Below are positions 34,065 to 42,234 of a stretch of DNA of 52,659 bases, piece after piece. The stretch is from Chitinophagales bacterium (lineage in GTDB: Bacteria; Bacteroidota; Bacteroidia; Chitinophagales; JADIYW01), in assembly GCA_019694955.1 (NCBI GenBank), contig JAIBAX010000031.1, forward strand, positions 1 to 52,659. Direction: 5' to 3'. The stretch's first letter is position 1. Every line of letters begins with the position of its first letter. Position numbers and translations under genes: made by a program. A model generated the notes under the pieces. It did not search any database, had not been told where the DNA came from, and saw only the letters and a program-made list of their open reading frames with translations.

Positions 34065-35210
34065 TCACTTCCCACTCAGCACACTCCTGCCGATGACTAT
34101 CCGCTGGATTTCATTGGTGCCTTCATATATCTGTGTGATCTTTGCATCACGCATCAACCTTTCCACATGGTATTCTTTCACATAACCATAGCCACCATGC
34201 ACCTGCACCGCTTCTACCGTTACCTTCATCGCCACATCGGCAGCATACATCTTCGCCATCGCAGATGCCGTACCATAATCCAAACCCTGATCTTTCATCC
34301 ATGCCGAGCGATATACCAATAGTCTAGCCGCTTCAATCTGTGTGGCCATATCCGCCAACTTAAACTGTATCGCCTGATGCTGCGATATCTCCTTGCCAAA
34401 AGCTTTCCTTTCCTTAGAATATTGTACTGCCAACTCATACGCCCCGGCAGCAATACCCAACGCTTGCGCCGCAATCCCGATACGTCCGCCATCTAACGTC
34501 TTCATAGCAAACTTAAATCCAAAGCCATCCTCACCTATCCTATTTGCCTTCGGCACTTTCACATCCGTAAACAGCAAACTATGCGTATCCGATGCACGTA
34601 TCCCTAGTTTATCTTCCTTCGCACCGATTTCAAAACCGGGCATCCCTTTTTCTACTATCAACACATTGATACCCTTATGCCCCAACTCAGGGTGCGTTTG
34701 CGCAATCACCAAATAATACTGCGCCTTCCCGCCATTCGTAATCCAGTTTTTTGTGCCGTTCAATAGGTAGTAATCTCCCTTATCCTCCGCTGTAGTGCGT
34801 TGTGAAGTAGCATCAGAACCGGCCTCCGGCTCCGACAAACAGAAAGCACCCGATACCTGACCACTCGCAACCGGCTTTAAATATTTCTCCTTCTGTTCAG
34901 CCGTACCAAAGGCTTCTAAACCCCAACAATACAAAGAATTATTCACCGACATAATCACAGATGCAGAAGCATCTATCTTGGAGAGCTCCTCCATGGCAAT
35001 CACATACGACAACGCATCCATACCGCCACCGCCCCATTCCGGACTCACCATCATACCCATAAAACCGAGTTCCCCCATTTGCTTCACCTCCTCAGTAGGA
35101 TGAATCATATCCCTATCACGCTCGATAACGCCCTTCTTTAAAACATTTTGCGCAAAATTTCGCGCCGTTTCACGTATCATCAAATGCTCTTCGCTCAATT
35201 GGAAATCCAT
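34065..35210 (-). CDS. Acyl-CoA dehydrogenase
   Basis: FAD-dependent enzyme making trans-2-enoyl-CoA from acyl-CoA in fatty-acid or branched-chain amino-acid breakdown. The 381-residue length is typical. Visible are the FAD/substrate signature CLSEPEAGSDA, the KNWITNGGKA segment, and the C-terminal block IYEGTNEIQRIVIGR containing the catalytic Glu. It most resembles short-chain (butyryl-CoA type) members, but the chain length cannot be set from sequence alone. It has its own promoter at 35225-35254 and is monocistronic, convergent with the OmpA-domain gene. Confidence 0.5.
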   Translation of the reverse strand: MDFQLSEEHLMIRETARNFAQNVLKKGVIERDRDMIHPTEEVKQMGELGFMGMMVSPEWGGGGMDALSYVIAMEELSKIDASASVIMSVNNSLYCWGLEAFGTAEQKEKYLKPVASGQVSGAFCLSEPEAGSDATSQRTTAEDKGDYYLLNGTKNWITNGGKAQYYLVIAQTHPELGHKGINVLIVEKGMPGFEIGAKEDKLGIRASDTHSLLFTDVKVPKANRIGEDGFGFKFAMKTLDGGRIGIAAQALGIAAGAYELAVQYSKERKAFGKEISQHQAIQFKLADMATQIEAARLLVYRSAWMKDQGLDYGTASAMAKMYAADVAMKVTVEAVQVHGGYGYVKEYHVERLMRDAKITQIYEGTNEIQRIVIGRSVLSGK

Positions 35211-35224
35211 AATAAAAGTTTGTG

Positions 35225-35254
35225 CAAATGTAGCAATAAAATAAGTTTTTACAA
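35225..35254 (-). promoter_or_regulatory. Promoter of the acyl-CoA dehydrogenase gene (TTG-N19-TANNTTTG)
   Basis: Minus strand: TTG at 35254-35252, a 19-nt spacer, and TACATTTG at 35232-35225. Both boxes match the Bacteroidota consensus, 14 nt before the ATG. Confidence 0.5.
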
Positions 35255-35348
35255 ATCAAACCATTCTTGTCCCGTAAAAATAAAATGGTATGTTTACCCA
35301 TGTTTTGCACGGCAAACCATTGACCATGAACCAATGACAAAACATACG

Positions 35349-35449
35349 CTTACAATACAAAATACATGGACAGCAAACTGTTTGATTACATTATTCGGAC
35401 ATACAGTGGACAATTGACTGTGGACAAACATTCTTACAATACAAAATAC
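35349..35449. repeat. 17-bp direct repeat pair
   Basis: CTTACAATACAAAATAC occurs at 35349-35365 and again at 35433-35449, 84 bp apart, each followed by a similar WTGG sequence. Confidence 0.5.
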
Positions 35450-35581
35450 TTGGGCGGCAGACACGTGCTCCATTTATAGTCCTCATGCCACACACCAAAC
35501 CCACGCCATTGCGGGCTACCATTGCGCCCGTTGCCGCAGGCACACATTACCCCATCGATTTTTGCCTAAAGTAAGTATATA

Positions 35582-35615
35582 TAGACCTAACAGGTTTTGA
35601 AACCTGTCAGGTCTA
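35582..35615. repeat. REP-like palindrome (GACCTRACAGGTTT type)
   Basis: Arms 35582-35597 and 35600-35615 pair over 16 bp with one mismatch and a 2-nt loop. I recognise very similar GACCTGACAGGTTT palindromes as recurrent intergenic repeats in Bacteroidota; copy number here cannot be checked. It lies about 100 nt upstream of the superoxide dismutase gene. Confidence 0.5.
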
Positions 35616-35718
35616 CATAAAGTAAAAATTGGTGTTATTTTACTTTTACATCACACAAAAAAATGAAATTATACCTAACTTTATGCCAAATTATTATTCA
35701 ACAAAAAACATTAAAAAT

Positions 35719-36330
35719 ATGGCATTCACACTTCCAACACTACCCTATGCACACAATGCATTAGAACCTCATTTTGATACGGCAACCATGGAAATCCACC
35801 ACGGCAAGCACCATCAGGCTTATGTTACCAACCTCAATGCCGCCCTTGAAGGCAGCGAATGGGCAGATAAGTCATTGGAAGAACTGATGGCAAACATCTC
35901 AAAACTCTCGCCTGCTGTTCGCAATAATGGCGGTGGACATTATAATCACTCCCTATTTTGGACCGTACTTTCTCCCAATGGAGGAGGCTTGCCAACAGGA
36001 GCCTTAGCAGCAGATATCGATGCTACTTTTGGTTCTTTCGACAACTTCAAAGCTGAATTTGCAAAAGCAGGCGCAACAAGGTTCGGATCAGGTTGGGCAT
36101 GGTTGTCTGTAAAGAAAGATGGCACGCTTTGCGTTTGTTCTTCTCCCAATCAAGATAACCCACTGATGGATATTTCAGATTGTCCGGGTACACCCATCTT
36201 AGGATTAGATGTTTGGGAACATGCTTATTACCTCAAGTTCCAAAACCGCCGCCCAGATTATATCGCCACTTTTTGGAATATTGTCAATTGGGAAGAAGTA
36301 TCCAGAAGATACGCTGCCGCAAAAGGATAA
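35719..36330 (+). CDS. sodA: Superoxide dismutase, Mn-type
   Basis: Converts superoxide to oxygen and hydrogen peroxide in the cytoplasm. From the ATG at 35719 the protein has 203 residues with all four metal ligands: His27 (EIHHGKHH), His77 ([10 protein letters not shown]), Asp164 and His168 (DVWEHAYYL). Gln145 in PNQDNPLM favours the manganese type over the iron type. An in-frame ATG at 35629 would add 30 residues without family likeness, so it is rejected. A terminator follows at 36352-36380. Confidence 0.5.
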   Translation: MAFTLPTLPYAHNALEPHFDTATMEIHHGKHHQAYVTNLNAALEGSEWADKSLEELMANISKLSPAVRNNGGGHYNHSLFWTVLSPNGGGLPTGALAADIDATFGSFDNFKAEFAKAGATRFGSGWAWLSVKKDGTLCVCSSPNQDNPLMDISDCPGTPILGLDVWEHAYYLKFQNRRPDYIATFWNIVNWEEVSRRYAAAKG

Positions 36331-36351
36331 TACCTAAAAATAATTCTCTAC

Positions 36352-36380
36352 GCCGGGCAATAAGTCCCGGCTTTTTTTTT
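36352..36380 (+). terminator. Rho-independent terminator of sodA
   Basis: Perfect GC-rich 6-bp stem GCCGGG/CCCGGC (36352-36357, 36366-36371), 8-nt loop and a run of nine T, 21 nt after the sodA stop. Confidence 0.5.
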
Positions 36381-36407
36381 ATTTTTAATGACACTATACT
36401 ATCAACT

Positions 36408-37088
36408 ATGAAGAATAATCAAATTTATACACTCATGACATACAGCTGTTGGGCATTTGTAATCCTCACAGGCTTGGCCATGATATTTTATCCAGGCGGA
36501 AGTATTGGCGACCATGAGGCTACACAATATTCATTTCTAAAAAACTTCTTCAGCGATTTAGGAAGGTGGAAAACCTTTGTCGGCGGCACAAAATATGCCA
36601 GTTTCTTCCTCTTCGCCATCGCTTTATTTCAGGTCGCTATTATTTCCTTTATCTTCAATTGGAAACTTACCGATGATCTTGACGGTGATGGAGAAAGACC
36701 ATGGGTCAGTAAGTTTGCACTCATCTGCGGAAGCATTTATTCAATAGCCATGTTTGGCATTGCACTTACACCCTATGATCTAACATTGCAAGCACATATG
36801 ATTGCCGTCAGAACATGTTTCTATATTTTGGTGCCATTATGCTTGAGTTACAGTTTTCTTATTTATAAAAGAAAACACTTACCCAATCGCTATGCATCGC
36901 TATTTTTGATAACAACGCTCCTATTGGTGGGATATATCTATATCTTAAACTGGGGCCCTAAAGCAGTTGAGAACGAATACCTGCAAACTTGTGCCCAAAA
37001 AATAATCGTTTATACCTTAGTTTTTTCGTTGATGTATGTAGCCATCGGTGCCAAAAAATACCTGCATCCACCTCGAGGGTTGAGATAA
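36408..37088 (+). CDS. Six-helix membrane protein, DUF998-like
   Basis: A 226-residue integral membrane protein with about six hydrophobic segments (near 10-30, 63-84, 101-124, 132-155, 165-185 and 198-218). After the first helix it has FFSDLGRW, like the conserved SDLG motif of DUF998 proteins; function unknown. The ATG at 36408 lies after the sodA terminator. An in-frame start at 36180 would read through the sodA gene and terminator and is rejected. It is convergent with the M1 peptidase gene and ends before a large palindrome. Confidence 0.5.
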   Translation: MKNNQIYTLMTYSCWAFVILTGLAMIFYPGGSIGDHEATQYSFLKNFFSDLGRWKTFVGGTKYASFFLFAIALFQVAIISFIFNWKLTDDLDGDGERPWVSKFALICGSIYSIAMFGIALTPYDLTLQAHMIAVRTCFYILVPLCLSYSFLIYKRKHLPNRYASLFLITTLLLVGYIYILNWGPKAVENEYLQTCAQKIIVYTLVFSLMYVAIGAKKYLHPPRGLR

Positions 37089-37106
37089 ATCGACCTCGGA
37101 GGTTGG
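37070..37106. repeat. Imperfect CTCGAGGGTTG palindrome
   Basis: CTCGAGGGTTG near 37073 and an inverted imperfect copy around 37090-37106 form a diverged hairpin overlapping the 3' end of the DUF998-like gene. The same core occurs in the perfect palindrome at 37176-37235, so both look like copies of one repeat element. Confidence 0.5.
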
Positions 37107-37175
37107 TTCGCTCCTACATAAAATTAGTTCAATTAAAAACGCATCTTATTTATTTCCAGACAATTACACACTTTA

Positions 37176-37235
37176 TAAAACAATAACAACCTCGAGGGTT
37201 GAATGAAATCAACCCTCGAGGTTGTTATTGTTTTA
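37176..37235. terminator. 27-bp perfect palindrome between convergent genes
   Basis: Arms 37176-37202 and 37209-37235 are perfect complements around a 6-nt loop. The right arm covers the stop codon and last codons of the M1 peptidase gene. Its A/T-rich ends give short T-runs in both directions, so it can act as a bidirectional terminator. The length and the related copy at 37070-37106 also suggest a REP-like repeat. Confidence 0.5.
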
Positions 37236-39168
37236 CAAAGGATTGTATGCCTCCTTCCTCTCCCAACACTTCTATGAAATAAACGCCCTTAGGAAGCTGC
37301 AGGATATCGATAGTAGTTAGACTGCTTTGAACGTTTCCTGATAGAAGTGTTTCTCCCATTACATTGACGATGTTCCAACTCATATTCGGCTTGAAATGCT
37401 GTTGCGCTATTTGCACTTGTACAACCGACGTCGAAGGATTTGGGAATAAGCTAAAGAAATTATTACTCGTCTGGTTTCTGATACCAGTTGTAATGGTTCC
37501 CTTTTTTACCGTATTATTCTTAGAAAGAATCCATAATTCCGGATCAAAATCAACATTGCTGACCCTGAAAGTTGGCAATACAGTAAAGACTTGTCCATCT
37601 TGTAAGTGTTCTAATCTCAGCATTTGCTCCAACCCCCCTGCCGATTTTATCCTTATTGGTACAGGCATTTCAAAGAAACTTACAGAGTTGTGGCTCGTCG
37701 TTTGATTTATTTTTATGTAAAGAGAATCATTGTCTAACTGTTGCCATATTACTTCATAGGAAGGATGTCCTTGACCATAATACCAGTCATTAAAAAATTC
37801 AGATAAGCTGGCGCCATACACTACTTCTAAATGTGTCTGAAAATCAGGTGTTTTGGCAAAGCTATATTCCTTATCATTGAGGTAATTCCTAACGGCTTGA
37901 AAAAAGGCATCATCCCCTAATTTCCATCTAAGCATATGCAATAAATAGGACCCTTTTGAATAACTCAGCCTACTGCTAAATATACGGCTAACACTGGTAG
38001 TATCGTCAACTTTAACGGATCCATTTGACTGCGAAGTGACCGTACTCATATTTCCGGACTTCCAATTCATCCAATCGCTAGCAGCATTAAATCGTTCTCT
38101 CGCCAATCCCTCCAAATAGGTGGCAAAACCTTCATTCAACCAAATATCCTCCCAACTGCCACAAGTAACCATATCGCCAAACCATTGATGTGCCAGCTCA
38201 TGACTGAGTAGGCTAAAACCAAAAGAGGTAACAAAGCTCATGGTTTGATGTTCCATACCGCCACCCCAGCCAAACTGCGCATGGCCATACTTCTCCTTGG
38301 CAAATGGATAAGGGTGGAAGATGCTGTCATAAAACTGAAGTACTTTTACCAGATTTGCCGTCCCTGATTGCGCAGCACCCAGATTTTCAGGGTAAACATA
38401 GTTGAGCATGGGCATGTTGGTGCCATCACCTAATAATACATCATCTGTATAAATAGAATAGTTGGTAACGGCTATCGCCACTAAATAAGGGGCAATTGGG
38501 TAGTTGTGTTTCCAGTGATAAGTAGTGCCGTCACTATTGGTAGATTGTCCAATGAGCAATCCATTACTGGCTGCTTTATGCTGCGTAGGAGTGGTAATAA
38601 ACACATCTATACTGTCAATCTTATCGGTTAATCCGTTTTTACAAGGCCACCAATCTTGCGAACCAAATGGCTCTGACAATGTCCAAATGATGGGCGTGCC
38701 ACTATGGTTAGATTGAATGAATGAACCAAAGCCACTGCTCGGAGGCACTCCATGATAAGCGATGGTAACGCTATCTAACATGTCTACGGAAAGGTCTTGC
38801 GGAATCTGAACAATGAGGTTGTAGTTGCCCTCCTTTGCGTAGGTAATATTTTGTTGGTGGTACAGGATACTATCGATAATAAAACCCTTGTGTAAATTGA
38901 AGTACATATTGCGAAGGCCGACAACATTTGAAACGAAATGACAGGTTATCATACCTCCAATTTTATTGATAGCAGGGTTAACATCCCACTGAAAGCGATA
39001 GTACTTTAAATCGAAATCGCTTTCGTGCGCCAATATTTCTGTTTCTCTATATGCTTGCATAATTTCAAATGATCGGGATTCTTTACAGATAAGTTCTTCG
39101 ATATCCTGTGCATTGTTTATGAATACAATCTTAAAAATTAAAAGAAGAGAAATATAAAGCCGCCTCAT
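37225..39168 (-). CDS. Secreted M1-family metalloaminopeptidase with T9SS sorting domain
   Basis: A zinc aminopeptidase of the gluzincin M1 family, exported and then secreted by type IX secretion. The 647-residue protein has a signal peptide (about 1-20), an N-terminal beta domain, GGMEH at 303-307 in the exopeptidase-motif position (family usual G.MEN), the zinc site HELAH at 323-327 and the third ligand Glu346 in NEGFATYLEG. The C-terminal about 80 residues match the T9SS type-A sorting domain: FSLFPNPST, then LPKGVYFIEV and a final FVKQ. It is shorter than the four-domain M1 enzymes. A -7 element at 39182-39189 supports the ATG at 39168. Confidence 0.5.
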   Translation of the reverse strand: MRRLYISLLLIFKIVFINNAQDIEELICKESRSFEIMQAYRETEILAHESDFDLKYYRFQWDVNPAINKIGGMITCHFVSNVVGLRNMYFNLHKGFIIDSILYHQQNITYAKEGNYNLIVQIPQDLSVDMLDSVTIAYHGVPPSSGFGSFIQSNHSGTPIIWTLSEPFGSQDWWPCKNGLTDKIDSIDVFITTPTQHKAASNGLLIGQSTNSDGTTYHWKHNYPIAPYLVAIAVTNYSIYTDDVLLGDGTNMPMLNYVYPENLGAAQSGTANLVKVLQFYDSIFHPYPFAKEKYGHAQFGWGGGMEHQTMSFVTSFGFSLLSHELAHQWFGDMVTCGSWEDIWLNEGFATYLEGLARERFNAASDWMNWKSGNMSTVTSQSNGSVKVDDTTSVSRIFSSRLSYSKGSYLLHMLRWKLGDDAFFQAVRNYLNDKEYSFAKTPDFQTHLEVVYGASLSEFFNDWYYGQGHPSYEVIWQQLDNDSLYIKINQTTSHNSVSFFEMPVPIRIKSAGGLEQMLRLEHLQDGQVFTVLPTFRVSNVDFDPELWILSKNNTVKKGTITTGIRNQTSNNFFSLFPNPSTSVVQVQIAQQHFKPNMSWNIVNVMGETLLSGNVQSSLTTIDILQLPKGVYFIEVLGEEGGIQSFVKQ

Positions 39169-39181
39169 AAAAATCTTTTTA

Positions 39182-39189
39182 CAAAGATA
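39182..39189 (-). promoter_or_regulatory. -7 promoter element for the M1 peptidase gene
   Basis: Minus-strand TATCTTTG matches TANNTTTG, 13 nt before the ATG. No -33 TTG seen. Confidence 0.5.
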
Positions 39190-39221
39190 ATTTAAATCGT
39201 TTAGACGAGAATCATTGTATC

Positions 39222-39824
39222 TTATTTGCCAAATAAAAAAGACGTTCTTGGCTTGCTTTCTGCAATTATTACTTCCAATAAGAACAATCCGGCAATTGCA
39301 GAAAAAATATTTGTAGTTTTATGCAGAAATATTTCCCCGTGATAAGGTAAGTTTTGGATATTTATCCAATAATAAAAAGGCATTTCGACTTTTACATTAT
39401 AACTAATGACAGCGCGCTCTGTGCATAGTTCTATGCAGTACCAACCCCATGACTCACTATCAAAAAATGTTTCATAAATAAGTGGCTCTACTCGATTGCA
39501 AATAAATTCATCTCCACTAACCAAGTCTTTTAATATAGCCATACTTTCCAGCTTTTCGATGAATGTTGAAATGGAGAATATAAGTTTGACTTCTTTATCC
39601 GAAATACTCCTTAGGTGATACTTTGTCCTTTTTAGGTATTGGTATAATATATCTAATTCGTAGAATTGATCTTGCATTTTCAGGTATCCTATTTCTCCAG
39701 AAAATAAGAGTTTTGCAACGAGTGTATCTGATTCAAGAACCTCAACAATACGCACATTCTTTAAATGTCCAAAGTCTATGTCCTTGATATCTGAGAAAAA
39801 TGTTTTCTTTATAAAAAATCTCAA
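39222..39824 (-). CDS. Uncharacterised protein in frame behind lpdA, TTG start
   Basis: A 200-residue protein I do not recognise. It is rich in Phe, Ile and Leu, with a hydrophobic stretch near the C-terminus (about 167-188, NIFSAIAGLFLLEVIIA) that could be a membrane anchor. The only start before residue 50 is a TTG at 39824. It lies three codons after the lpdA stop (TAG) and in the same frame, so the two reading frames are separated only by that stop codon. It is either an operon partner of lpdA with a TTG start or a former or readthrough extension of it. Confidence 0.5.
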   Translation of the reverse strand: MRFFIKKTFFSDIKDIDFGHLKNVRIVEVLESDTLVAKLLFSGEIGYLKMQDQFYELDILYQYLKRTKYHLRSISDKEVKLIFSISTFIEKLESMAILKDLVSGDEFICNRVEPLIYETFFDSESWGWYCIELCTERAVISYNVKVEMPFYYWINIQNLPYHGEIFLHKTTNIFSAIAGLFLLEVIIAESKPRTSFLFGK

Positions 39825-39833
39825 CCCTAAAAG

Positions 39834-41237
39834 CTATACATGTAACGCCCGATTCTCTGTAGCTGCCAGGCAAGCCTCTTTGATAGCCTCTGTATAAGTG
39901 GGATGTGCGTGGCTACTTCTGGCGATGTCTTCGGCACTTGCCCTGAATTCCATAGCGATGACAGCCTCGGCAATCATGTCCGCTGCCCTTGCTCCTATCA
40001 TGTGAACACCCAATATCTCGTCTGTTTCGGCATGTGCTAACACTTTTACTAAACCATCAATATCCATGCTCGCCCGCGCACGACCCAACGCACGCATAGG
40101 GAATGAGCCCACTTTATAAGGTATGCCTTGTTCTTTCAACTGTGCTTCGGTTTGCCCAACCGCTGCCACCTCCGGCCATGTATAAACCACGCCCGGGATA
40201 AGGTTATAGTTGATATGTGGATGTTGCCCGGCAATGGTTTCTGCTACAAATACGCCTTCTTCTTCCGCCTTGTGTGCCAACATAGCGCCACGAACCACAT
40301 CGCCAATGGCAAATATTCCTGAAACATTGGTTTCTAAACGGTCATTTACTTCAATTTGACCACGTTCAGTCACCTGAACGCCGATTTTTTCCAGACCTAA
40401 GCCTTCCGTATAAGGTTTCCTTCCGATGGCTACCAAGCAGTACTCCGCTTCAAAACTGACTTCTTGTCCCTTCTTGTCGGTTGCTTTCAACGTAACATTG
40501 GCATCTGTAGCAGCAACTTCTGTCACCTTATGGCTGGTATAGAACTTCACGCCCATCTTTTTCATGGTTCTGCTGAGTTCCTTTCCTAAATCGGCATCCA
40601 TGGTTGGCAAGATGGTGTCCATAAATTCTACGATGCTTACCTGCGTACCCAAGCGGGCATAAACCGAACCCAATTCTAAGCCTATAACACCTCCACCAAT
40701 AATCAACATAGATTTTGGCAATTCCGGTAAACTCAACGCTTCCGTTGAAGTGATTACCCGTTTCTTGTCGATGGTAATAAATGGGGGACAAGCAGGTTTT
40801 GAACCGGTGGCAATAATGGTTTTGTTGGCACCAATTTCTTCCACTGAACCATCTTCTTTTTTTATAGAAATGGTATTACTCGTCAAAAATGAGCCATGTC
40901 CATTGTAAACCGTAATCTTATTTTTGTTCATCAGGTAGTCGATGCCCTTACAAGTTATGTCCACAACGCCCTTTTTGCGTGCTATCATCTGCGGGAAGTT
41001 CACCTGTGGCGTTTCTATAACTATGCCATGCTCCTTGAAAGTGTGGATGGCATTATAGTAGTGTTCTGAAGAATCTAGCAATGCCTTGGAAGGAATACAG
41101 CCCACATTCAAACAAGTGCCGCCCAAGGTAGCATAGCGTTCGATAATAGCAGTTTTAAAACCCAACTGGGCGCAACGAATAGCGGCTACATACCCACCAG
41201 GACCCGAGCCAATTACTACAACATCAAAATTTTCCAT
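39834..41237 (-). CDS. lpdA: Dihydrolipoyl dehydrogenase (E3)
   Basis: FAD enzyme that reoxidises dihydrolipoamide in 2-oxoacid dehydrogenase complexes, passing electrons to NAD+. The 467 residues show the FAD site (VIGSGPGGY 8-16), the redox disulfide Cys42/Cys47 in GGTCLNVGCIPSK, the NAD site (IIGGGVIGLELGSVYA), the second FAD motif (GIFAIGDV) and the catalytic His445/Glu450 pair in SHAHPTYTEA. It is likely the E3 partner of SucA and OdhB encoded about 6 kb away. The start follows a -7 element at 41257-41264. Confidence 0.5.
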   Translation of the reverse strand: MENFDVVVIGSGPGGYVAAIRCAQLGFKTAIIERYATLGGTCLNVGCIPSKALLDSSEHYYNAIHTFKEHGIVIETPQVNFPQMIARKKGVVDITCKGIDYLMNKNKITVYNGHGSFLTSNTISIKKEDGSVEEIGANKTIIATGSKPACPPFITIDKKRVITSTEALSLPELPKSMLIIGGGVIGLELGSVYARLGTQVSIVEFMDTILPTMDADLGKELSRTMKKMGVKFYTSHKVTEVAATDANVTLKATDKKGQEVSFEAEYCLVAIGRKPYTEGLGLEKIGVQVTERGQIEVNDRLETNVSGIFAIGDVVRGAMLAHKAEEEGVFVAETIAGQHPHINYNLIPGVVYTWPEVAAVGQTEAQLKEQGIPYKVGSFPMRALGRARASMDIDGLVKVLAHAETDEILGVHMIGARAADMIAEAVIAMEFRASAEDIARSSHAHPTYTEAIKEACLAATENRALHV

Positions 41238-41256
41238 ACAATACTAAAACAAAGTG

Positions 41257-41264
41257 CAAAGGTA
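41257..41264 (-). promoter_or_regulatory. -7 promoter element of lpdA
   Basis: Minus-strand TACCTTTG matches TANNTTTG, 19 nt before the ATG at 41237. No -33 TTG seen. Confidence 0.5.
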
Positions 41265-41324
41265 AAAGGTTTCAGGGAGAATGGGAAATAATTGATGGTA
41301 TTAAACTAACATAATGGAATGCTA

Positions 41325-41394
41325 TATTTTTGTCGAGAAAATAAAATAATATTTTTTAAACGACATATTTTGTCTTATCTGACATGTAGTTTTG
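41325..41394 (+). promoter_or_regulatory. Putative promoter/operator region of the seven-gene operon
   Basis: Two TANNTTTG-type -7 elements (41325-41332 and 41387-41394) flank four TGTC/GACA half-sites: TGTCG at 41331, CGACA at 41361, TGTC at 41371 and GACA at 41381. They form one inverted pair with a 25-nt spacer and one with a 6-nt spacer. Such half-sites could be bound by the operon's own WYL regulator; this is inference. Confidence 0.5.
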
Positions 41395-41411
41395 TTTTGG
41401 AATTAAATGCT

Positions 41412-42230
41412 ATGGAACTCAAAAATTATCAACAATATTTAGATGACTTATTTAATGAAGGTCGTTTATGGCGTCACAGAACCTTAAGAACAGTTTTAGA
41501 TGAGGATTCAACAGAATGGAAAGCAACTACCATAAAACAAAAAATAGAGATTCTAACCAAGATCTACAATGCGGAAACTGAAACGTTAAATTACTTTACA
41601 CTGTACAATATTATTAGAGATTATAGAGTATTTTACTTAGAAGAAAAAAAATGTCATGTAGTTGATAGAATTTTACCAACATTAAATTATCTTTTGCAGT
41701 TTATTAAGGACAAAGAGTTGAAAAATGAAATCAACTACTTTCAAGATTGTAACTTTAATAATCCAAGAGATAAATATATACTCAAAACTTTTGACCCAGT
41801 AATTACCATGTTTATTAATGACATAAAGGTGTCTCCGCATTTCTTAATTTTGGCTATTATGATGGAGCATCCTCAATTGTATGAACTTAAAACAAATGCT
41901 ATCCCTTTCTATGTAACAAAGTTTGCCCTTTCTCATTTACCGAAAGAAGCACCACATTCAATCCAGCAACTCGCCAAAATATCGCAAGATAAAATAGTAG
42001 AAATTTTTGAGACAGAAAATCTTCACGACAGAGATTATGCCCTTCGGTTTTACCATATTGTACAATACATCAACAACCATTTAGATGGCGAAGCTTCGAA
42101 TATCTGGAAACATGCCCATTCAGAAAATGAACTCCTTGAAAATCTACTCCTATTGTCTTATATGTACAAAGACAAAGCAAAGAAGATAGCCCTATATTTA
42201 AAACATTTTTATAAAGCAACTAAATATTGA
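41412..42230 (+). CDS. Uncharacterised helical protein, first gene of the candidate operon
   Basis: A 272-residue protein I do not recognise. It appears mostly alpha-helical and soluble, rich in Lys, Glu, Leu and Tyr, without a signal peptide or membrane segment. Near the N-terminus is LWRHRTLRTVLDED; the C-terminal half is regular amphipathic helix, suggesting a scaffold or binding protein. The ATG at 41412 is preferred because the promoter-like elements end at 41394; an ATG at 41319 would add 31 unlikely residues. The next gene begins 4 nt after its stop. Confidence 0.5.
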   Translation: MELKNYQQYLDDLFNEGRLWRHRTLRTVLDEDSTEWKATTIKQKIEILTKIYNAETETLNYFTLYNIIRDYRVFYLEEKKCHVVDRILPTLNYLLQFIKDKELKNEINYFQDCNFNNPRDKYILKTFDPVITMFINDIKVSPHFLILAIMMEHPQLYELKTNAIPFYVTKFALSHLPKEAPHSIQQLAKISQDKIVEIFETENLHDRDYALRFYHIVQYINNHLDGEASNIWKHAHSENELLENLLLLSYMYKDKAKKIALYLKHFYKATKY

Positions 42231-42234
42231 AAAT

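Larger units (their letters stand above)
35211..35718. other. 508-bp intergenic region with short repeats
   Basis: No gene is seen between the acyl-CoA dehydrogenase and superoxide dismutase starts. It contains the promoter at 35225-35254, a 17-bp direct repeat (35349-35365 and 35433-35449), and a REP-like palindrome (35582-35615). Phrases around the direct repeats recur imperfectly, suggesting decayed repeat sequence. Confidence 0.5.

Noticed and set aside
35629..35718. 30-residue N-terminal extension of superoxide dismutase
   Set aside because: The added residues do not look like a signal peptide or family sequence; the ATG at 35719 gives the standard start.
36180..36407. N-terminal extension of the DUF998-like gene from 36180
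   Set aside because: It would run out of frame through sodA and over its terminator; the ATG at 36408 begins the membrane protein.
39222..41237. Single lpdA fusion protein
   Set aside because: LpdA is complete at 467 residues and ends with a normal stop; the downstream frame is annotated separately, with readthrough noted only as a possibility.
41319..41411. Upstream start of the first operon gene at 41319
   Set aside because: It overlaps a -7 element and operator-like half-sites, and the extra 31 residues look random; kept only as an alternative.
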